Counted from the first letter of the stretch, positions 8,971-17,954 are shown. The stretch is DNA of 64,000 nucleotides from Pseudomonas capeferrum (GCF_000731675.1 NZ_JMIT01000001.1:681526-745525); one strand, 5' to 3'. Program-made: numbers and translations. Notes: a model not told the origin generated them from the letters alone.

Positions 8971-9855
8971 ATGCCGCACATCCTGCGCAAACGCAGCACC
9001 CGCATCGCCCTGACCGCCACCGCCAGCCTGCTCGCTGCCACGCTGGGCTTCTTCGCCTGGCAGAGTTTTTACCCCGTCCAGGCTGCCAGCGGTTGGGATG
9101 TCGAGGTGTTGCACCGCGACGTGACCAAGGCTGCGTCGTTGTTGCCGCAGGCCGACGGCAGCCTGCTGGTCAGCCGCGAGCTGGACGACGGCCGTGGCAG
9201 CATCCTCAAGATTACTGCCCAGGGTGACCGCGTGGTGGTGATCGACAACCTGTCCAAGCCCGACGGCATGGTCGCGGCCGAGGGCGGCTGGGTCTTCAGC
9301 CAGGAGGGTGGCCTTGCGCCGGTCAGCCTGTCTCGCGACGGCCAGGTCACCCACCTGTTCGACGGCGAGAGCGTGCAAGGGTTGTGGAACGATGGCGATC
9401 ACCTCTATGCGATCGAAGACCGCAAGGGCAATGGGCGGTTGATGCGCTATGACTGGCGCAGCGGCCAGCTGGATGTGCTGCGCACAGGGCTCAGCGAAAC
9501 CGAAGGCCTGACCCGCTGCAACGATGGCCGCCTGCTGTATACCGAGAAAGCCAACGGCAAGGTTCGCGCATTGTCCGAGGACGGCCAGGACCCGGTGGTG
9601 GTCGATGGCCTGCGCAACCCGACCTTCCTGTTTTGCGACCAGCGCGGCTTGTGGATCAGCGAAGACAACACGCACCGCGCCCGCCTGCTGCGCATCGATG
9701 CCGATGGCACGCGCCAGACGGTGCTGTCGTTCCTCAAGGCGCCCCAGGCAATCGTTGCCGATGGCAAAGGTGGTTACCTGCTTGCCGAAGGCGGGCGTAA
9801 CCGCGTACTGCACCTGGCCCCTCCGGTAGAGCGCAATACCGCGCAGCGCGACTGA
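8971..9855 (+). CDS. SMP-30/gluconolactonase-like beta-propeller protein, membrane-anchored or secreted
   Basis: 294 residues. A hydrophobic stretch at residues 12-30 (ALTATASLLAATLGFFAW) is a signal anchor or signal peptide. The rest is a series of beta-propeller blades with recurrent D-G turns (DGSLLVSRELDDGRG, DNLSKPDGMVAAEGG, EGLTRCNDGRLLYTE, APQAIVADGKGGYLLAEGG), like SMP-30/strictosidine-synthase-like lactonases. A good GAGGAG site precedes the ATG. The upstream 8815-8875 is AT-rich. Enzyme activity cannot be read from this. Confidence 0.65.
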   Translation: MPHILRKRSTRIALTATASLLAATLGFFAWQSFYPVQAASGWDVEVLHRDVTKAASLLPQADGSLLVSRELDDGRGSILKITAQGDRVVVIDNLSKPDGMVAAEGGWVFSQEGGLAPVSLSRDGQVTHLFDGESVQGLWNDGDHLYAIEDRKGNGRLMRYDWRSGQLDVLRTGLSETEGLTRCNDGRLLYTEKANGKVRALSEDGQDPVVVDGLRNPTFLFCDQRGLWISEDNTHRARLLRIDADGTRQTVLSFLKAPQAIVADGKGGYLLAEGGRNRVLHLAPPVERNTAQRD

Positions 9856-9859
9856 GGGC

Positions 9860-10744
9860 TCAGTTTGGCAGGCGCGGTTTGCGCCCTGGCAGCAGGCCCA
9901 GCACCAGCAGGCAGCCGACCAGCACCACCGCGCCGCCCGCCAGTTGCAGCAGGCTCAAGGCTTCGTCGAGGAACAGCGCGCCCACCAGTACCGCGACCAA
10001 CGTCACCACGAACTCGACACTGAGGGCACGGGTGGCGCCGATGCGCGCCACCAGGCCGAAATACAGCACGTACGTGGTGGCGCTCATGACCGCGCCGCTG
10101 ATCATCAAGTACAGCCAGTCGCTGGCTTGCGGCACGCTGGGCACCGGCACCACCCACAGCAGGGGCAGGGTCAGCAGGCCGCCGGCCAGGAAGGCGCCGC
10201 CGGTGACGGTCCACGGGTCCTGGCCACGCAGGTGCAGGCTGGCGTAGTTGCTGCCGAACGCGGCGCTCAAGGCACCGAACAGCGAAGCGATGCAGCCGTG
10301 GATGAACACGTCGCTGACCGGCTGGGCCGGAAACCCCACCAGCATGGCGATACCGACGAAGCCCAGAAGCAGGCCCGCCAGGCCCTGCAAGGTGATTTTC
10401 TCCAGCCCCCAGACACGGCCGATGATCATCGAGAACAGTGGGATGGTGGCCACGAAGATCGCCGCCATGGCCGTACCGATCCGCGGGGTGGCATAGGACA
10501 TGCCGATCAACTGCCCGGCCACGGTGGTAGCGCCGATCACCAGCAGTGGTTTCAACAGCGGGCGCAGGCGCAGGGTGCGCCCGAGCAAGGCGGCCAGAAT
10601 CGCCAGGGTACTGCCGGCAATCAGCGCCCGCAGGCTGACCGCGCCGACCCAGCCGAAGGCGTGCACCACCTTGAGCAGGACCAGAAAGGAAAATCCCCAG
10701 GCAATGGCCAGAAACAGGTAGGCGGCAAAGTCACGCGGTTGCAT
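9860..10744 (-). CDS. DMT-family transporter (EamA domains)
   Basis: 294 residues with about 10 membrane helices in two EamA repeats. WGFSFLVLLKVVHAFG opens the first, and SVEFVVTLVAVLVGALFLDEALS is the typical end of the second. Such proteins export metabolites or amino acids across the inner membrane. Its 3' end lies 4 bases from the beta-propeller gene's stop (convergent), and its 5' end faces a TetR gene 180 bases away, so that regulator may control it. Confidence 0.85.
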   Translation of the reverse strand: MQPRDFAAYLFLAIAWGFSFLVLLKVVHAFGWVGAVSLRALIAGSTLAILAALLGRTLRLRPLLKPLLVIGATTVAGQLIGMSYATPRIGTAMAAIFVATIPLFSMIIGRVWGLEKITLQGLAGLLLGFVGIAMLVGFPAQPVSDVFIHGCIASLFGALSAAFGSNYASLHLRGQDPWTVTGGAFLAGGLLTLPLLWVVPVPSVPQASDWLYLMISGAVMSATTYVLYFGLVARIGATRALSVEFVVTLVAVLVGALFLDEALSLLQLAGGAVVLVGCLLVLGLLPGRKPRLPN

Positions 10745-10924
10745 GGGGCAGGGTCCGTCCAGGGCAGAGGAACGCAGGCTAGCGGGTTGCGGGGCGTGAC
10801 TTCAAGCGCCGTCGGCGGTTTGCCTGTAACGCCGTTTCGTGGCTACCCGACCAACAGCGTGCTTCCCTGCATGGCCGCGCTCACGGATAATCACCGTATT
10901 CCAATAAACAGCCTGTGAGTGGGT

Positions 10925-11596
10925 ATGAGTGATTCCGTAGTCAGCCTCGGCCAGCCTGAGATCGAAGGGGGGCGCAAGTCGCGCAAGAACAACCCCGAGA
11001 AAACGCGCGAGGATATCCTTCAGGCCGCCATCAACGAGTTCGTCCAGCAGGGCCTGGCCGGCGCGCGCGTCGATGCCATCGCCGAGCGCACCGCCACCTC
11101 CAAACGCATGATCTACTACTACTTCGGCAGCAAGGAGCAGTTGTACGTCGAGTGCCTGGTCAAACTCTACGGTGATATCCGCAAGACCGAACAAAGCCTG
11201 GACCTGGAGTCGCTGCCGGCCGAGCAGGCGATCCGCCGTCTGGTGGAGTTCACCTTCGATCACCACGACCGCAATGTCGATTTCGTGCGCATCATCTGCA
11301 CCGAGAACATTCACTACGGCGAGTACGTCAAACAGTCGCCGGTCATTCGCGAAATGAGCAGCCTGGTGCTCGAAGCCCTTGGCAGTACCCTGCGCCGGGG
11401 CGAGCAGGAAGGCGTGTTCCGTGCCGGTATCGAGGTCATCGACCTGCACATGCTGATGAGCTCGTTCTGTTTCTACCGGGTGTCGAACCGCCACACCTTC
11501 GGCGAGATCTTCCAGATAGACCTCGCCGACGAAGCCATCAAGCAGCGCCACAAGACCATGATCGGTGACGCGGTCATTCGCTACATCCGCGCCTGA
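10925..11596 (+). CDS. TetR/AcrR family transcriptional regulator
   Basis: 223 residues. The N-terminal helix-turn-helix is clear (EKTREDILQAAINEFVQQGL, VDAIAERTATSKRMIYYYFGSKEQLY); the rest is a helical ligand/dimer domain. An ATG at 10925 is taken over the GTG at 10919. Divergent from the EamA transporter and convergent with the GlxA-type gene. Target and ligand unknown; autoregulation together with the transporter is the simplest guess. Confidence 0.88.
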   Translation: MSDSVVSLGQPEIEGGRKSRKNNPEKTREDILQAAINEFVQQGLAGARVDAIAERTATSKRMIYYYFGSKEQLYVECLVKLYGDIRKTEQSLDLESLPAEQAIRRLVEFTFDHHDRNVDFVRIICTENIHYGEYVKQSPVIREMSSLVLEALGSTLRRGEQEGVFRAGIEVIDLHMLMSSFCFYRVSNRHTFGEIFQIDLADEAIKQRHKTMIGDAVIRYIRA

Positions 11597-11602
11597 GCGG
11601 TG

Positions 11603-12565
11603 TCATTCGCCCAGCCGTTGCTCGCGTGACGGCGGGTAGCCGAAGTATGCGGCGTAGCACTTGCTGAAGTGCGACACCGAAACGAACCCGCAGGCCACTG
11701 CCACGTCCATCACCGACAGGTCGGAGTACTGCAGCAGGCGGCGGCTCTTGGTGATGCGCAATTCCATGTAGTAGCGCCGCGGCGAGGTGCCCAGTTGGGC
11801 CTGGAACAAGCGGTCGATCTGGCGCCGCGAGCGCCCACTGTAGGCGGCCAGCTGATCGAGGCTGAGGGTTTCTTCGAGGTTGTTCTCCATCAGCTCGACG
11901 ATGGTGCGCATGTGCAGGCTCATGGACTTTTTCGCCCCCGGGCCGACCTGGCGATAGCGCGCGCCCGAGAACGACAGGATTTCTTCGACGCCTTCGGCCA
12001 GGCCGTCGCCGTAGAGCCTGCGAACCAGGCCGAGCATCAGCTCCATGGCGCCATTGGGGCTGGCGGCGCTGAGGCGGTCACGGTCGAGGGTGAAACTGGC
12101 CGGGGTGATGCGGGTTTGCGGGCTGCGCTCCGAGAGGCTGGCGCGTTGCTCGGGGTGGATGCTGCAGCCATAGTCATCCAGCACGCCCGCGCGGCCGAGG
12201 AACCAGGCGCCGTTCCACAGGCCGCCCAGGGCCATGCCGTGGGCTGCGCAGTCGTGCAGCAGTCGGTCGAGTTCAGGGTACCTGAGCGGCGTGCGCAGGC
12301 CGCCGCAGATGATCAGCAGGTCCAGCTCGCGCAGTGCTTCGGCCGACAGGTCGCTGGCCACCAACTCCAGCCCCAGGTCGCTCAACACCCGGTCACCGTC
12401 CAGCGACAGCGGGGTGAACTGGAAGCTGTCGGTGCGCAGCAGGTTGGCGGTGACCAGCACATCCATGGCCACGGTGAAGCTGGCCATGGAGAAGTGTTCC
12501 AGCAATACGAAGTCGACCCGATAGGGCGCTTGGGCATTTGCGGTGGTGGACTTGAGCCGCAGCAT
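11603..12565 (-). CDS. GlxA family AraC-type transcriptional regulator (first of two in the window)
   Basis: 320 residues. Residues 15-190 form a DJ-1/PfpI amidotransferase-like domain (VDFVLLEHFSMASFTVAMDVL, LLIICGGLRTP). At the elbow where the active members have Cys it reads GGLWNGAWFLG, so it is probably a sensor rather than an enzyme. The C-terminal AraC domain has QLAAYSGRSRRQIDRLFQ and MDVAVACGFVSVSHFSKCY. GlxA-type regulators (GbdR, ArgR, CdhR) sense amino acids and betaines. The start is uncertain: ATG 12565 is used, but a GTG about 40 bases upstream has the better GGAG site. A longer frame into the REP is rejected. Confidence 0.87.
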   Translation of the reverse strand: MLRLKSTTANAQAPYRVDFVLLEHFSMASFTVAMDVLVTANLLRTDSFQFTPLSLDGDRVLSDLGLELVASDLSAEALRELDLLIICGGLRTPLRYPELDRLLHDCAAHGMALGGLWNGAWFLGRAGVLDDYGCSIHPEQRASLSERSPQTRITPASFTLDRDRLSAASPNGAMELMLGLVRRLYGDGLAEGVEEILSFSGARYRQVGPGAKKSMSLHMRTIVELMENNLEETLSLDQLAAYSGRSRRQIDRLFQAQLGTSPRRYYMELRITKSRRLLQYSDLSVMDVAVACGFVSVSHFSKCYAAYFGYPPSREQRLGE

Positions 12566-12746
12566 GTTGCTGGTGCTGGTCTTTTTGCTGAACTGACGTG
12601 GGGTGGGCACTCTGGACTCCGCTTCCTGGCTGGCCTGGGGAGTGTGCTCGGTGGCAGGGGGAAAGACAATCTCCGGGGTGGGGGTGTCGTATTTGAGGTC
12701 GTGTTCAGGCAATTGGGCGGGGGGAGTGCATGGCTTGAATTTTCCA

Positions 12747-13022
12747 GCGCCTATGAGATCGAGCGCCGCCCGCGCGGTGCTTCGCGGGGCAAGCCCGCTC
12801 CCACTGTCCACCTCCGGCCAGTTTTGTCAGTGAGATCTCCACTGCAAGCCTTGGTGCATGGCATGAGCTTAAGGGGATCCGAACGATGCACCGGCTCGAT
12901 ATCGAGTCGAACATACGAGGCGGACAGTGAAGATGTCACAGGCATAATTGGCCGAAGGTAGACAGTGGGAGCGGGCTTGCCCCGCGAAGCGCCGCGCGGG
13001 CGGCGCTCGATCTCATAGGCGC
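12747..13022. repeat. Inverted pair of REP elements with extended homologous flanks
   Basis: Bases 12747-12808 and 12961-13022 are inverted copies, 62 bases each, with one mismatch by eye. Each contains a full Pseudomonas REP palindrome and the shared outer end GCGCCTATGAG. On the inner side, both arms continue with weaker homology (CAGTGGAGATCTCACTGAC against CAGTGAAGATGTCAC), and the left arm's inner flank to 12870 also matches 45-108 of this window. No ORF spans it. It fills the gap upstream of the GlxA gene. Confidence 0.8.
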
Positions 13023-13110
13023 CGAAACCCTGACGGCGTACCTTCTAACCAAATTGAACCCTCAGCGCCTGCCACAGCCCAACGCATTACACGCCAATGG
13101 GAGAGCGCTC

Positions 13111-13323
13111 ATGGAAATCGGAACGATCTGGATCATCCTCGCAGCCGTCGTGATTCTTCTGGAAATCTGGGCCATCTGGCACATCATCGGCAGTGACCGG
13201 CGCGCCGAGCGCAAGATGCTATGGGTCGTATTCGTGGTCTATGCACCGTTGCCAGGCTTGCTGTTCTGGGCTTGGCGCGGGCCGCGCGCAGTGAAGGGCA
13301 GGGCGGTATTGCAGGAAAAGTAA
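13111..13323 (+). CDS. Small PLDc_N-domain membrane protein
   Basis: 70 residues: two membrane helices (IWIILAAVVILLEIWAIWHII and MLWVVFVVYAPLPGLLFWAW) around a short basic loop, ending in a polar tail. This matches the phospholipase D nuclease N-terminal domain (PLDc_N), found alone in many small bacterial membrane proteins of unknown role. A GGGAGA site precedes the ATG; the longer frame from 13054 is not needed. Confidence 0.75.
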   Translation: MEIGTIWIILAAVVILLEIWAIWHIIGSDRRAERKMLWVVFVVYAPLPGLLFWAWRGPRAVKGRAVLQEK

Positions 13324-13331
13324 TAGCCAGA

Positions 13332-13357
13332 GCATCAGGCGCGGGGGCGCCTGATGC
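13332..13357. terminator. Hairpin between convergent genes
   Basis: GCATCAGGCG and CGCCTGATGC form a perfect 10-bp stem with a CGGGGG loop between two converging genes. No T-run follows, so it may be a 3'-end stabiliser or a weak bidirectional terminator. Confidence 0.5.
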
Positions 13358-13373
13358 GGCCACCGTCAACGCC

Positions 13374-13691
13374 TCAGGGCAGGATGCTGAACCGGATGGC
13401 CTGGCCCAGGCCATCCACCATCAAGCAGCCGTGAAACCTGACGCGCGACAGCACACGCAAGCTCTTGAGCTCTTCGTGGATGCGGTCGCGTATCTGCTTC
13501 TCGGCCTCGTCGATCCGGTCCGCCGTCGTCGCATGGTAGAGGTGAACCACACCCAACAACGTGGTTTCAATGTGCTCAACGGTATCCCAGCCGATTTTGC
13601 GCAGATGCAGGCGTGCGCTCGCGGCTTCGTCCTCATCGCCTTCATGCCGTGGGTTGATGGTGTAGGCGAGTTGAAAATGATGCTTGGTCAT
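13374..13691 (-). CDS. Conserved hypothetical protein, 105 aa
   Basis: Starts MTKHHFQLAYTINPRHEG; soluble, no signal peptide or membrane segment. It has an alternating strand/helix pattern with VVHLYHATTADRIDEAEKQIRDRIHEEL in the middle and FHGCLMVDGLG near the end. I do not recognise the family. The sequence has normal codon use for this genome, a plausible start, and lies alone between a small membrane gene and the porin gene, so it is probably real. The 287 bases upstream (13692-13978) show no recognisable gene. Confidence 0.6.
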   Translation of the reverse strand: MTKHHFQLAYTINPRHEGDEDEAASARLHLRKIGWDTVEHIETTLLGVVHLYHATTADRIDEAEKQIRDRIHEELKSLRVLSRVRFHGCLMVDGLGQAIRFSILP

Positions 13692-13978
13692 TGTCGCTTT
13701 CCTTGTTGCAGGCTGGCCTCCGTGCCGGGTCTTGCAATCTAGCGGCTGACAGACCTCGCTGAAAACACACACGTGGTTCAATGCTCCGACTTCGCTATCA
13801 GAAAAGTCTTACGGCGTTCTTGACCTCAAGCTAACGCGAGGTCTGATACTCGGGCCTTTCTTCCCCCGTGCGAGTTGCTGTATATCGCCGGCCAAGATAC
13901 CGCTACCGCGCTTGGCGCTGGACGGGATGTTCATGGAAATCGAGGCCGTGGCGGCAACGGACTGATCAGCGCCTCAGG

Positions 13979-14698
13979 CTAGAAGAAACTGCGCTGCGCC
14001 TTGAACGTGACCACACTCTCGCAATACGCATTGATACCGGCATAGGCATCGCAACCGGAACCGCTGAGGTTGGAGTTGCTGTAGATCAAATTGAGGTCGA
14101 TGCCCAGCCAAGGCCGCGACAGCTCCAGCGACCAGTCGGAAAACGCGCTGACCTGGCTGCCATCGCCAATCGTGAACGGCGTGCCCAAACGATGATGGGC
14201 CAGCTTGACGGTAAAGTCGGCGTCGAGCAGGGGCAGTTGACCGAGGTCGGCGAACAGGGTGCTGGTGCGGTTGTCGGGGTTGTCACGCAACGCGCCACCA
14301 AAACGGCTGCCGTATACCGAGATGCCCCCGTAGACGGCGTAGCTGTCAGGGCCTGAGAGGTTGGGTTGGCTGTAGTGGATCAACCCCACTTCATAGCCCA
14401 GGGTGCTGTCGAAGTGGTGCTGGTAGCCCATGTAGCTGTCCAGGCGCAGGGTGGAGTCGGGCGACAGGCCCATGCTCGGGGCGTATTGCCCCAAGTACCA
14501 GCCGTTGAGGTGGCTGAGGTCGAGGCCGCCATGAAAGGCCCCCACGGCGCTCGGCGAAATAAGCCCCTGGGCCATGCTGCGCGTCGGCGTAGTGCCAAGT
14601 TTGAAGTCGAAATCGCCCAATTGGCGCTGTATCTGCTGGGCCTGCAACGCGGCGCTGAACAGCAGCGCTGCGCTCAGCAACAGAATGGGCCTGGTCAT
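13979..14698 (-). CDS. TorF-family putative outer-membrane porin
   Basis: 239 residues. A signal peptide (PILLLSAALLFSAALQAQQ) is followed by a beta-barrel with many aromatic girdle residues, such as GGLDLSHLNGWYLGQYAP, YMGYQHHFDSTLGYEVGLIHY and SLELSRPWLGIDLNLIYS, ending in an aromatic residue (AQRSFF) as outer-membrane proteins do. The pattern fits the TIGR02001/TorF group. Start chosen at MTRPILLL; the frame extends to 14779 but without a good N-terminus. Substrate unknown. Confidence 0.75.
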   Translation of the reverse strand: MTRPILLLSAALLFSAALQAQQIQRQLGDFDFKLGTTPTRSMAQGLISPSAVGAFHGGLDLSHLNGWYLGQYAPSMGLSPDSTLRLDSYMGYQHHFDSTLGYEVGLIHYSQPNLSGPDSYAVYGGISVYGSRFGGALRDNPDNRTSTLFADLGQLPLLDADFTVKLAHHRLGTPFTIGDGSQVSAFSDWSLELSRPWLGIDLNLIYSNSNLSGSGCDAYAGINAYCESVVTFKAQRSFF

Positions 14699-14877
14699 GG
14701 TCACCGTCCTGGAAGGCTTGCTGTAGAGCGCCCAAGGATACCCGTGTTGGCCAAGGGTGCAAACCGTTCGGCGCGCCACCCAGGCGGCAGGGCTAGCGCT
14801 GATCGTGCGTTTACGCCCGAGCGTCGCACATTCTCTTCTAGAATTGCCTGAACACTTTCCACTCCAAGGCCCAGGCC

Positions 14878-15222
14878 ATGCGCAGACTGTGGCGGAAATA
14901 CCTCGACCTGCTGGATGCGGACCTGAGCACCAAGGTTTTTGACAATTTCAAGAACCTGTTGGTCTGCGGCCTGCTGTTTGCCGCCGGTACGGATGCCCTG
15001 CACAACAGCGACCCCGTGTTCCTCGGGCTGTGGGTACCGAGCGTGACCGGCTGGGGGTTGATCATCGTGTCGGCATTGCTGCTGCTGTTGAATGTCAGCG
15101 ATACGCTGCATCGCTTGGCCAAGCTGCCGTATCACACGGCGCTGCAGGTTGCGCTGTGTTTGCTGTACCTGGTTCTGGCGTCGCGGGTGGTGGAAATCAT
15201 CTGGAATTTTCGCGCGCACTGA
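14878..15222 (+). CDS. Small inner-membrane protein of unknown function, 114 aa
   Basis: Three predicted membrane helices: LLVCGLLFAAGTDAL (28-42), WGLIIVSALLLLLNVS (59-74) and ALQVALCLLYLVLASRVVEII (88-108). The N-terminus is amphipathic and basic (MRRLWRKYLDLLDADL). I do not recognise the family. Convergent with a small lipoprotein gene 12 bases away. Confidence 0.6.
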   Translation: MRRLWRKYLDLLDADLSTKVFDNFKNLLVCGLLFAAGTDALHNSDPVFLGLWVPSVTGWGLIIVSALLLLLNVSDTLHRLAKLPYHTALQVALCLLYLVLASRVVEIIWNFRAH

Positions 15223-15234
15223 ACGTGGCCGGGC

Positions 15235-15486
15235 CTAGCCTTGGCTGGAGGAGGAGCGTTCGGCAACCTCTGTCACCACTTGATCGCTGCCAGCGCGCTG
15301 GATGACCAACCGCCGTTGTTCGTATTCGTCCAGGGAAAGGCCCTGGCGTTGCAACGCTTCGAGTTGCAACTGCCGGGTTTCCTCGGCGGTGTAGGCGCGC
15401 AGTTCAGGGTGGCTGGCGCAGCCGCTCAACACGGTCATGGCGGTGGCAATCAGGGCAGTGAGCAACAGGCGGGCCGAGGTTTTCAT
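15235..15486 (-). CDS. Small lipoprotein, 83 aa
   Basis: A signal sequence ends in the lipobox LSGC (cysteine at residue 23), so the mature protein should be lipid-anchored. The rest is short, charged and helical (EETRQLQLEALQRQGLSLDEYEQRRLVIQRAG) with no known domain. Family unknown; real-gene status is supported by the clean lipobox and start. Confidence 0.65.
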   Translation of the reverse strand: MKTSARLLLTALIATAMTVLSGCASHPELRAYTAEETRQLQLEALQRQGLSLDEYEQRRLVIQRAGSDQVVTEVAERSSSSQG

Positions 15487-15666
15487 CGAGCAGCTCCAGA
15501 GTTTGGGGGGCGCAGGGATCGAAGCGATGGAGCAAGGTTATTGGGCATCCTCGATCAGTAGAAATTGCCTTGCTCGATAGTGACTATCGACAGCACCTTC
15601 TGGCGGGCAATACGGCTGAGCTTTGCTACCGTTAACCCACGCGGTTCGACCACATAGGGATAAGTC

Positions 15667-17022
15667 ATGCGCATGCCATTGTTCGGGGTCTTGTCGGCGG
15701 TGCTGTGCCTGCAAGGCGTACCGGGGCTGGTCAAGGCCGAGGATGCTGCGGCGCCGCAAACCGCCGCAGTCGCCGCCAAGGAGGCGGTGTTCACCCAGGA
15801 GCAACTGGACCAGATGCTGGCGCCCCTTGCCCTTTACCCGGATGCGCTGCTGGCGCAGGTACTGATGGCGGCGACCTACCCCGGGCAAGTGGCCGAGGCG
15901 GTGGCCTGGTCCAAGGCCAACCCTAAGGCCACTGGCGACGCTGCGGTCAAGCAAGTGGCCAACCAGGCCTGGGACCCGAGTGTGCAGGCGCTGGTCGCCT
16001 TTCCGCAGGTGCTGGCAACCCTCGGCCAGGACCCGGTCTGGGTCCAGCGTCTGGGCGATGCCTTCCTCGCGCAACCCGACGATGTCATGAATGGCGTGCA
16101 GCGCCTGCGTCACCAGGCCCAGGCTGCCGGTAACCTGCAGAGCAACCAGTACCAGCAGGTGACTGTGCAGGCGGCACCGGCGCCCAAGGCCAGTGCTCCG
16201 GCCAGCAGCGCGCCGACCACCATCATCATCGAGCCCGCCGAACCGCAGGTGGTGTACGTGCCCAGCTACAACCCGACCACCGCCTACGGCACCTGGGCCT
16301 ACCCGGCCTCACCGCCGGTGTATTACCCGCCGCCGCCGATGTATTACGCAGGCTCCGCACTGGTGGCGGGGCTGGCGTTCGGTACCGGCGTTGCGATTGT
16401 CAGTTCGCTGTGGGGCAATTGCGACTGGGGCCACAACGACATCGATATCGACGTCAATCGCTACAACAACATCAACGTCAACAACCGCATCAGCAACAAC
16501 CAGAACAAGTGGCAGCACAATGCGGTAAATCGCGAAGGCGTGCCATACCGCGATGCACGCAGCCGTCAGCAATATGGCCGGCAACTGGACGGCGCCGCGC
16601 AGCGCACCGCCTTCCGGGGTGACGATGCCCAGCGTGCCCAGGCACGGGACAAGGCGCGCGCCTCGATGGACAGGGCAGGCATCGAACGGCCTGCCACCAG
16701 CAACCGCGAGGCGCGCGACCGGGTGCGCGAGGCGCAGGCGAACACCCCACGGCCTGCCGAGCGCCGAGCGCAGGCGGGCAGTAGCCGTGACAACCTGCAG
16801 GCCAGGCAGCAGGTGGCGCAAGCGCGGCCGGCCAACAGCGCTGGCCGTGCCCGCAATAACGCCTTCGATGGCGTGCGCTCGCCATCGAGCACCCGTGCGC
16901 AGGCCGACCGAGGTCGCATCAGCCAGTCGTTTGCCCAGCGGCCGCACACTGCGCGAGCCGCCGGACATCAGATTTCCAGGCCCAGTGCGCCCATGCGCCG
17001 TGGTGGAGGGGGCCGTCGATGA
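15667..17022 (+). CDS. DUF3300 domain protein, exported
   Basis: 451 residues. A signal peptide (MRMPLFGVLSAVLCLQGVPGLVKA) precedes the DUF3300 domain (residues about 40-270: LDQMLAPLALYPDALLAQVLMAATYPGQVAEA, VALVAFPQVL-like, PQVVYVPSYNPTTAYGTWAYP). A Pro/Tyr-rich stretch and an Asn-rich stretch (DIDIDVNRYNNINVNNRISNN) lead into a long Arg/Ala/Gln-rich basic tail (330-451) of low complexity. Its stop overlaps the start of the DUF2950 gene by four bases; the two families are usually paired. Function unknown. Confidence 0.8.
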   Translation: MRMPLFGVLSAVLCLQGVPGLVKAEDAAAPQTAAVAAKEAVFTQEQLDQMLAPLALYPDALLAQVLMAATYPGQVAEAVAWSKANPKATGDAAVKQVANQAWDPSVQALVAFPQVLATLGQDPVWVQRLGDAFLAQPDDVMNGVQRLRHQAQAAGNLQSNQYQQVTVQAAPAPKASAPASSAPTTIIIEPAEPQVVYVPSYNPTTAYGTWAYPASPPVYYPPPPMYYAGSALVAGLAFGTGVAIVSSLWGNCDWGHNDIDIDVNRYNNINVNNRISNNQNKWQHNAVNREGVPYRDARSRQQYGRQLDGAAQRTAFRGDDAQRAQARDKARASMDRAGIERPATSNREARDRVREAQANTPRPAERRAQAGSSRDNLQARQQVAQARPANSAGRARNNAFDGVRSPSSTRAQADRGRISQSFAQRPHTARAAGHQISRPSAPMRRGGGGRR

Positions 17023-17927
17023 ACCGTCGATCAGGGTGGGTTGCCTGTGCCCGTTGCTGGTTGTTGGTCGCAGGGATGGCGGGCTCGTGCCTGGTGACGG
17101 CGCAGGAGGCCTTCCCGACGCCCGAAAAGGCCGCCGAAGCCTTTGTTGCAGCGCTGGGCAAGGAGCACGCCGACGAGACACGCCTGGCACAGTTGTTGGG
17201 GGATGACTGGCGAACCTATATCCCCAGCGGCGGCGTACAGCGCAGCGACGTGGATGCGTTCTTGCAGCAGTACCGCGAAGCGCACCGCGTTGAAAGGCCC
17301 CATGAGCACCAGGCCATCCTGGCAGTGGGGCACGAACGATGGACACTGCCCATTCCCATCATCCAAGGCAGCCGCGGTTGGCGTTTCGACCTCAAGGCCG
17401 GCAGCGCCGAAATCCGCGCCAGGCGCATCGGCCGCAACGAGCTGGCGGCGTTGCAGTCGGTGCTGGCCTACCACGACGCGCAGCTCGATTACGCCTCGCA
17501 GGACCGCAATGGCAACGGTGCGCTCGAGTATGCACAGAAGATCCTCAGTACGCCCGGCAAGCACGACGGCCTGTACTGGGAAGATGCCGGCGATGGCCAG
17601 GTCAGCCCATTGGGGCCACTGTTCGGCCGGGATGTGGTCGGTGATGACTGGTACGGCTACCGTTTCCGCATCCTCGCTGCACAAGGCCCGTCAGCGCCCG
17701 GGGGCGCCTACAGCTACCTGATCGGCAACCAGATGAGCCGTGGTTTCGCCCTGGTTGCCTGGCCTGCCAAATATGACGACAGCGGGGTGATGAGTTTCAT
17801 GATCAGCCACGACGGGCAGGTCTTCGAAAAGGACCTGGGGCCAGAAGGAGAGAAGCTCGCCAAGGCCATGAAGCGCTTCGACCCCGACGACAGCTGGAAG
17901 CTGGTCGATACCCCTGTTGGCGGCTGA
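17019..17927 (+). CDS. DUF2950 domain protein, exported
   Basis: 302 residues with a signal peptide ending near VTAQ. Known family features are visible: FPTPEKAAEAFVAAL near the mature N-terminus, ELAALQSVLAYHDAQLDYAS in the middle, GLYWEDAGDGQVSPLGPLF and the PGGAYSYLIGNQMSRGFALVAWPAKYDDSGVMSFMI block. DUF2950 proteins are periplasmic and uncharacterised, almost always beside DUF3300. Translationally coupled (ATGA overlap) to that gene. Confidence 0.82.
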   Translation: MNRRSGWVACARCWLLVAGMAGSCLVTAQEAFPTPEKAAEAFVAALGKEHADETRLAQLLGDDWRTYIPSGGVQRSDVDAFLQQYREAHRVERPHEHQAILAVGHERWTLPIPIIQGSRGWRFDLKAGSAEIRARRIGRNELAALQSVLAYHDAQLDYASQDRNGNGALEYAQKILSTPGKHDGLYWEDAGDGQVSPLGPLFGRDVVGDDWYGYRFRILAAQGPSAPGGAYSYLIGNQMSRGFALVAWPAKYDDSGVMSFMISHDGQVFEKDLGPEGEKLAKAMKRFDPDDSWKLVDTPVGG

Positions 17928-17954
17928 AGCCGGCGCATCCTTGCGCCGCTGCAT

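Noticed and set aside
9944..10918. 324-codon ORF antisense to the EamA transporter
   Set aside because: Q/G/H-rich shadow of a membrane protein gene.
11669..12961. 430-codon ORF antisense to the GlxA gene and running into the REP
   Set aside because: Crosses a REP element and lacks any domain; the GlxA protein is clear.
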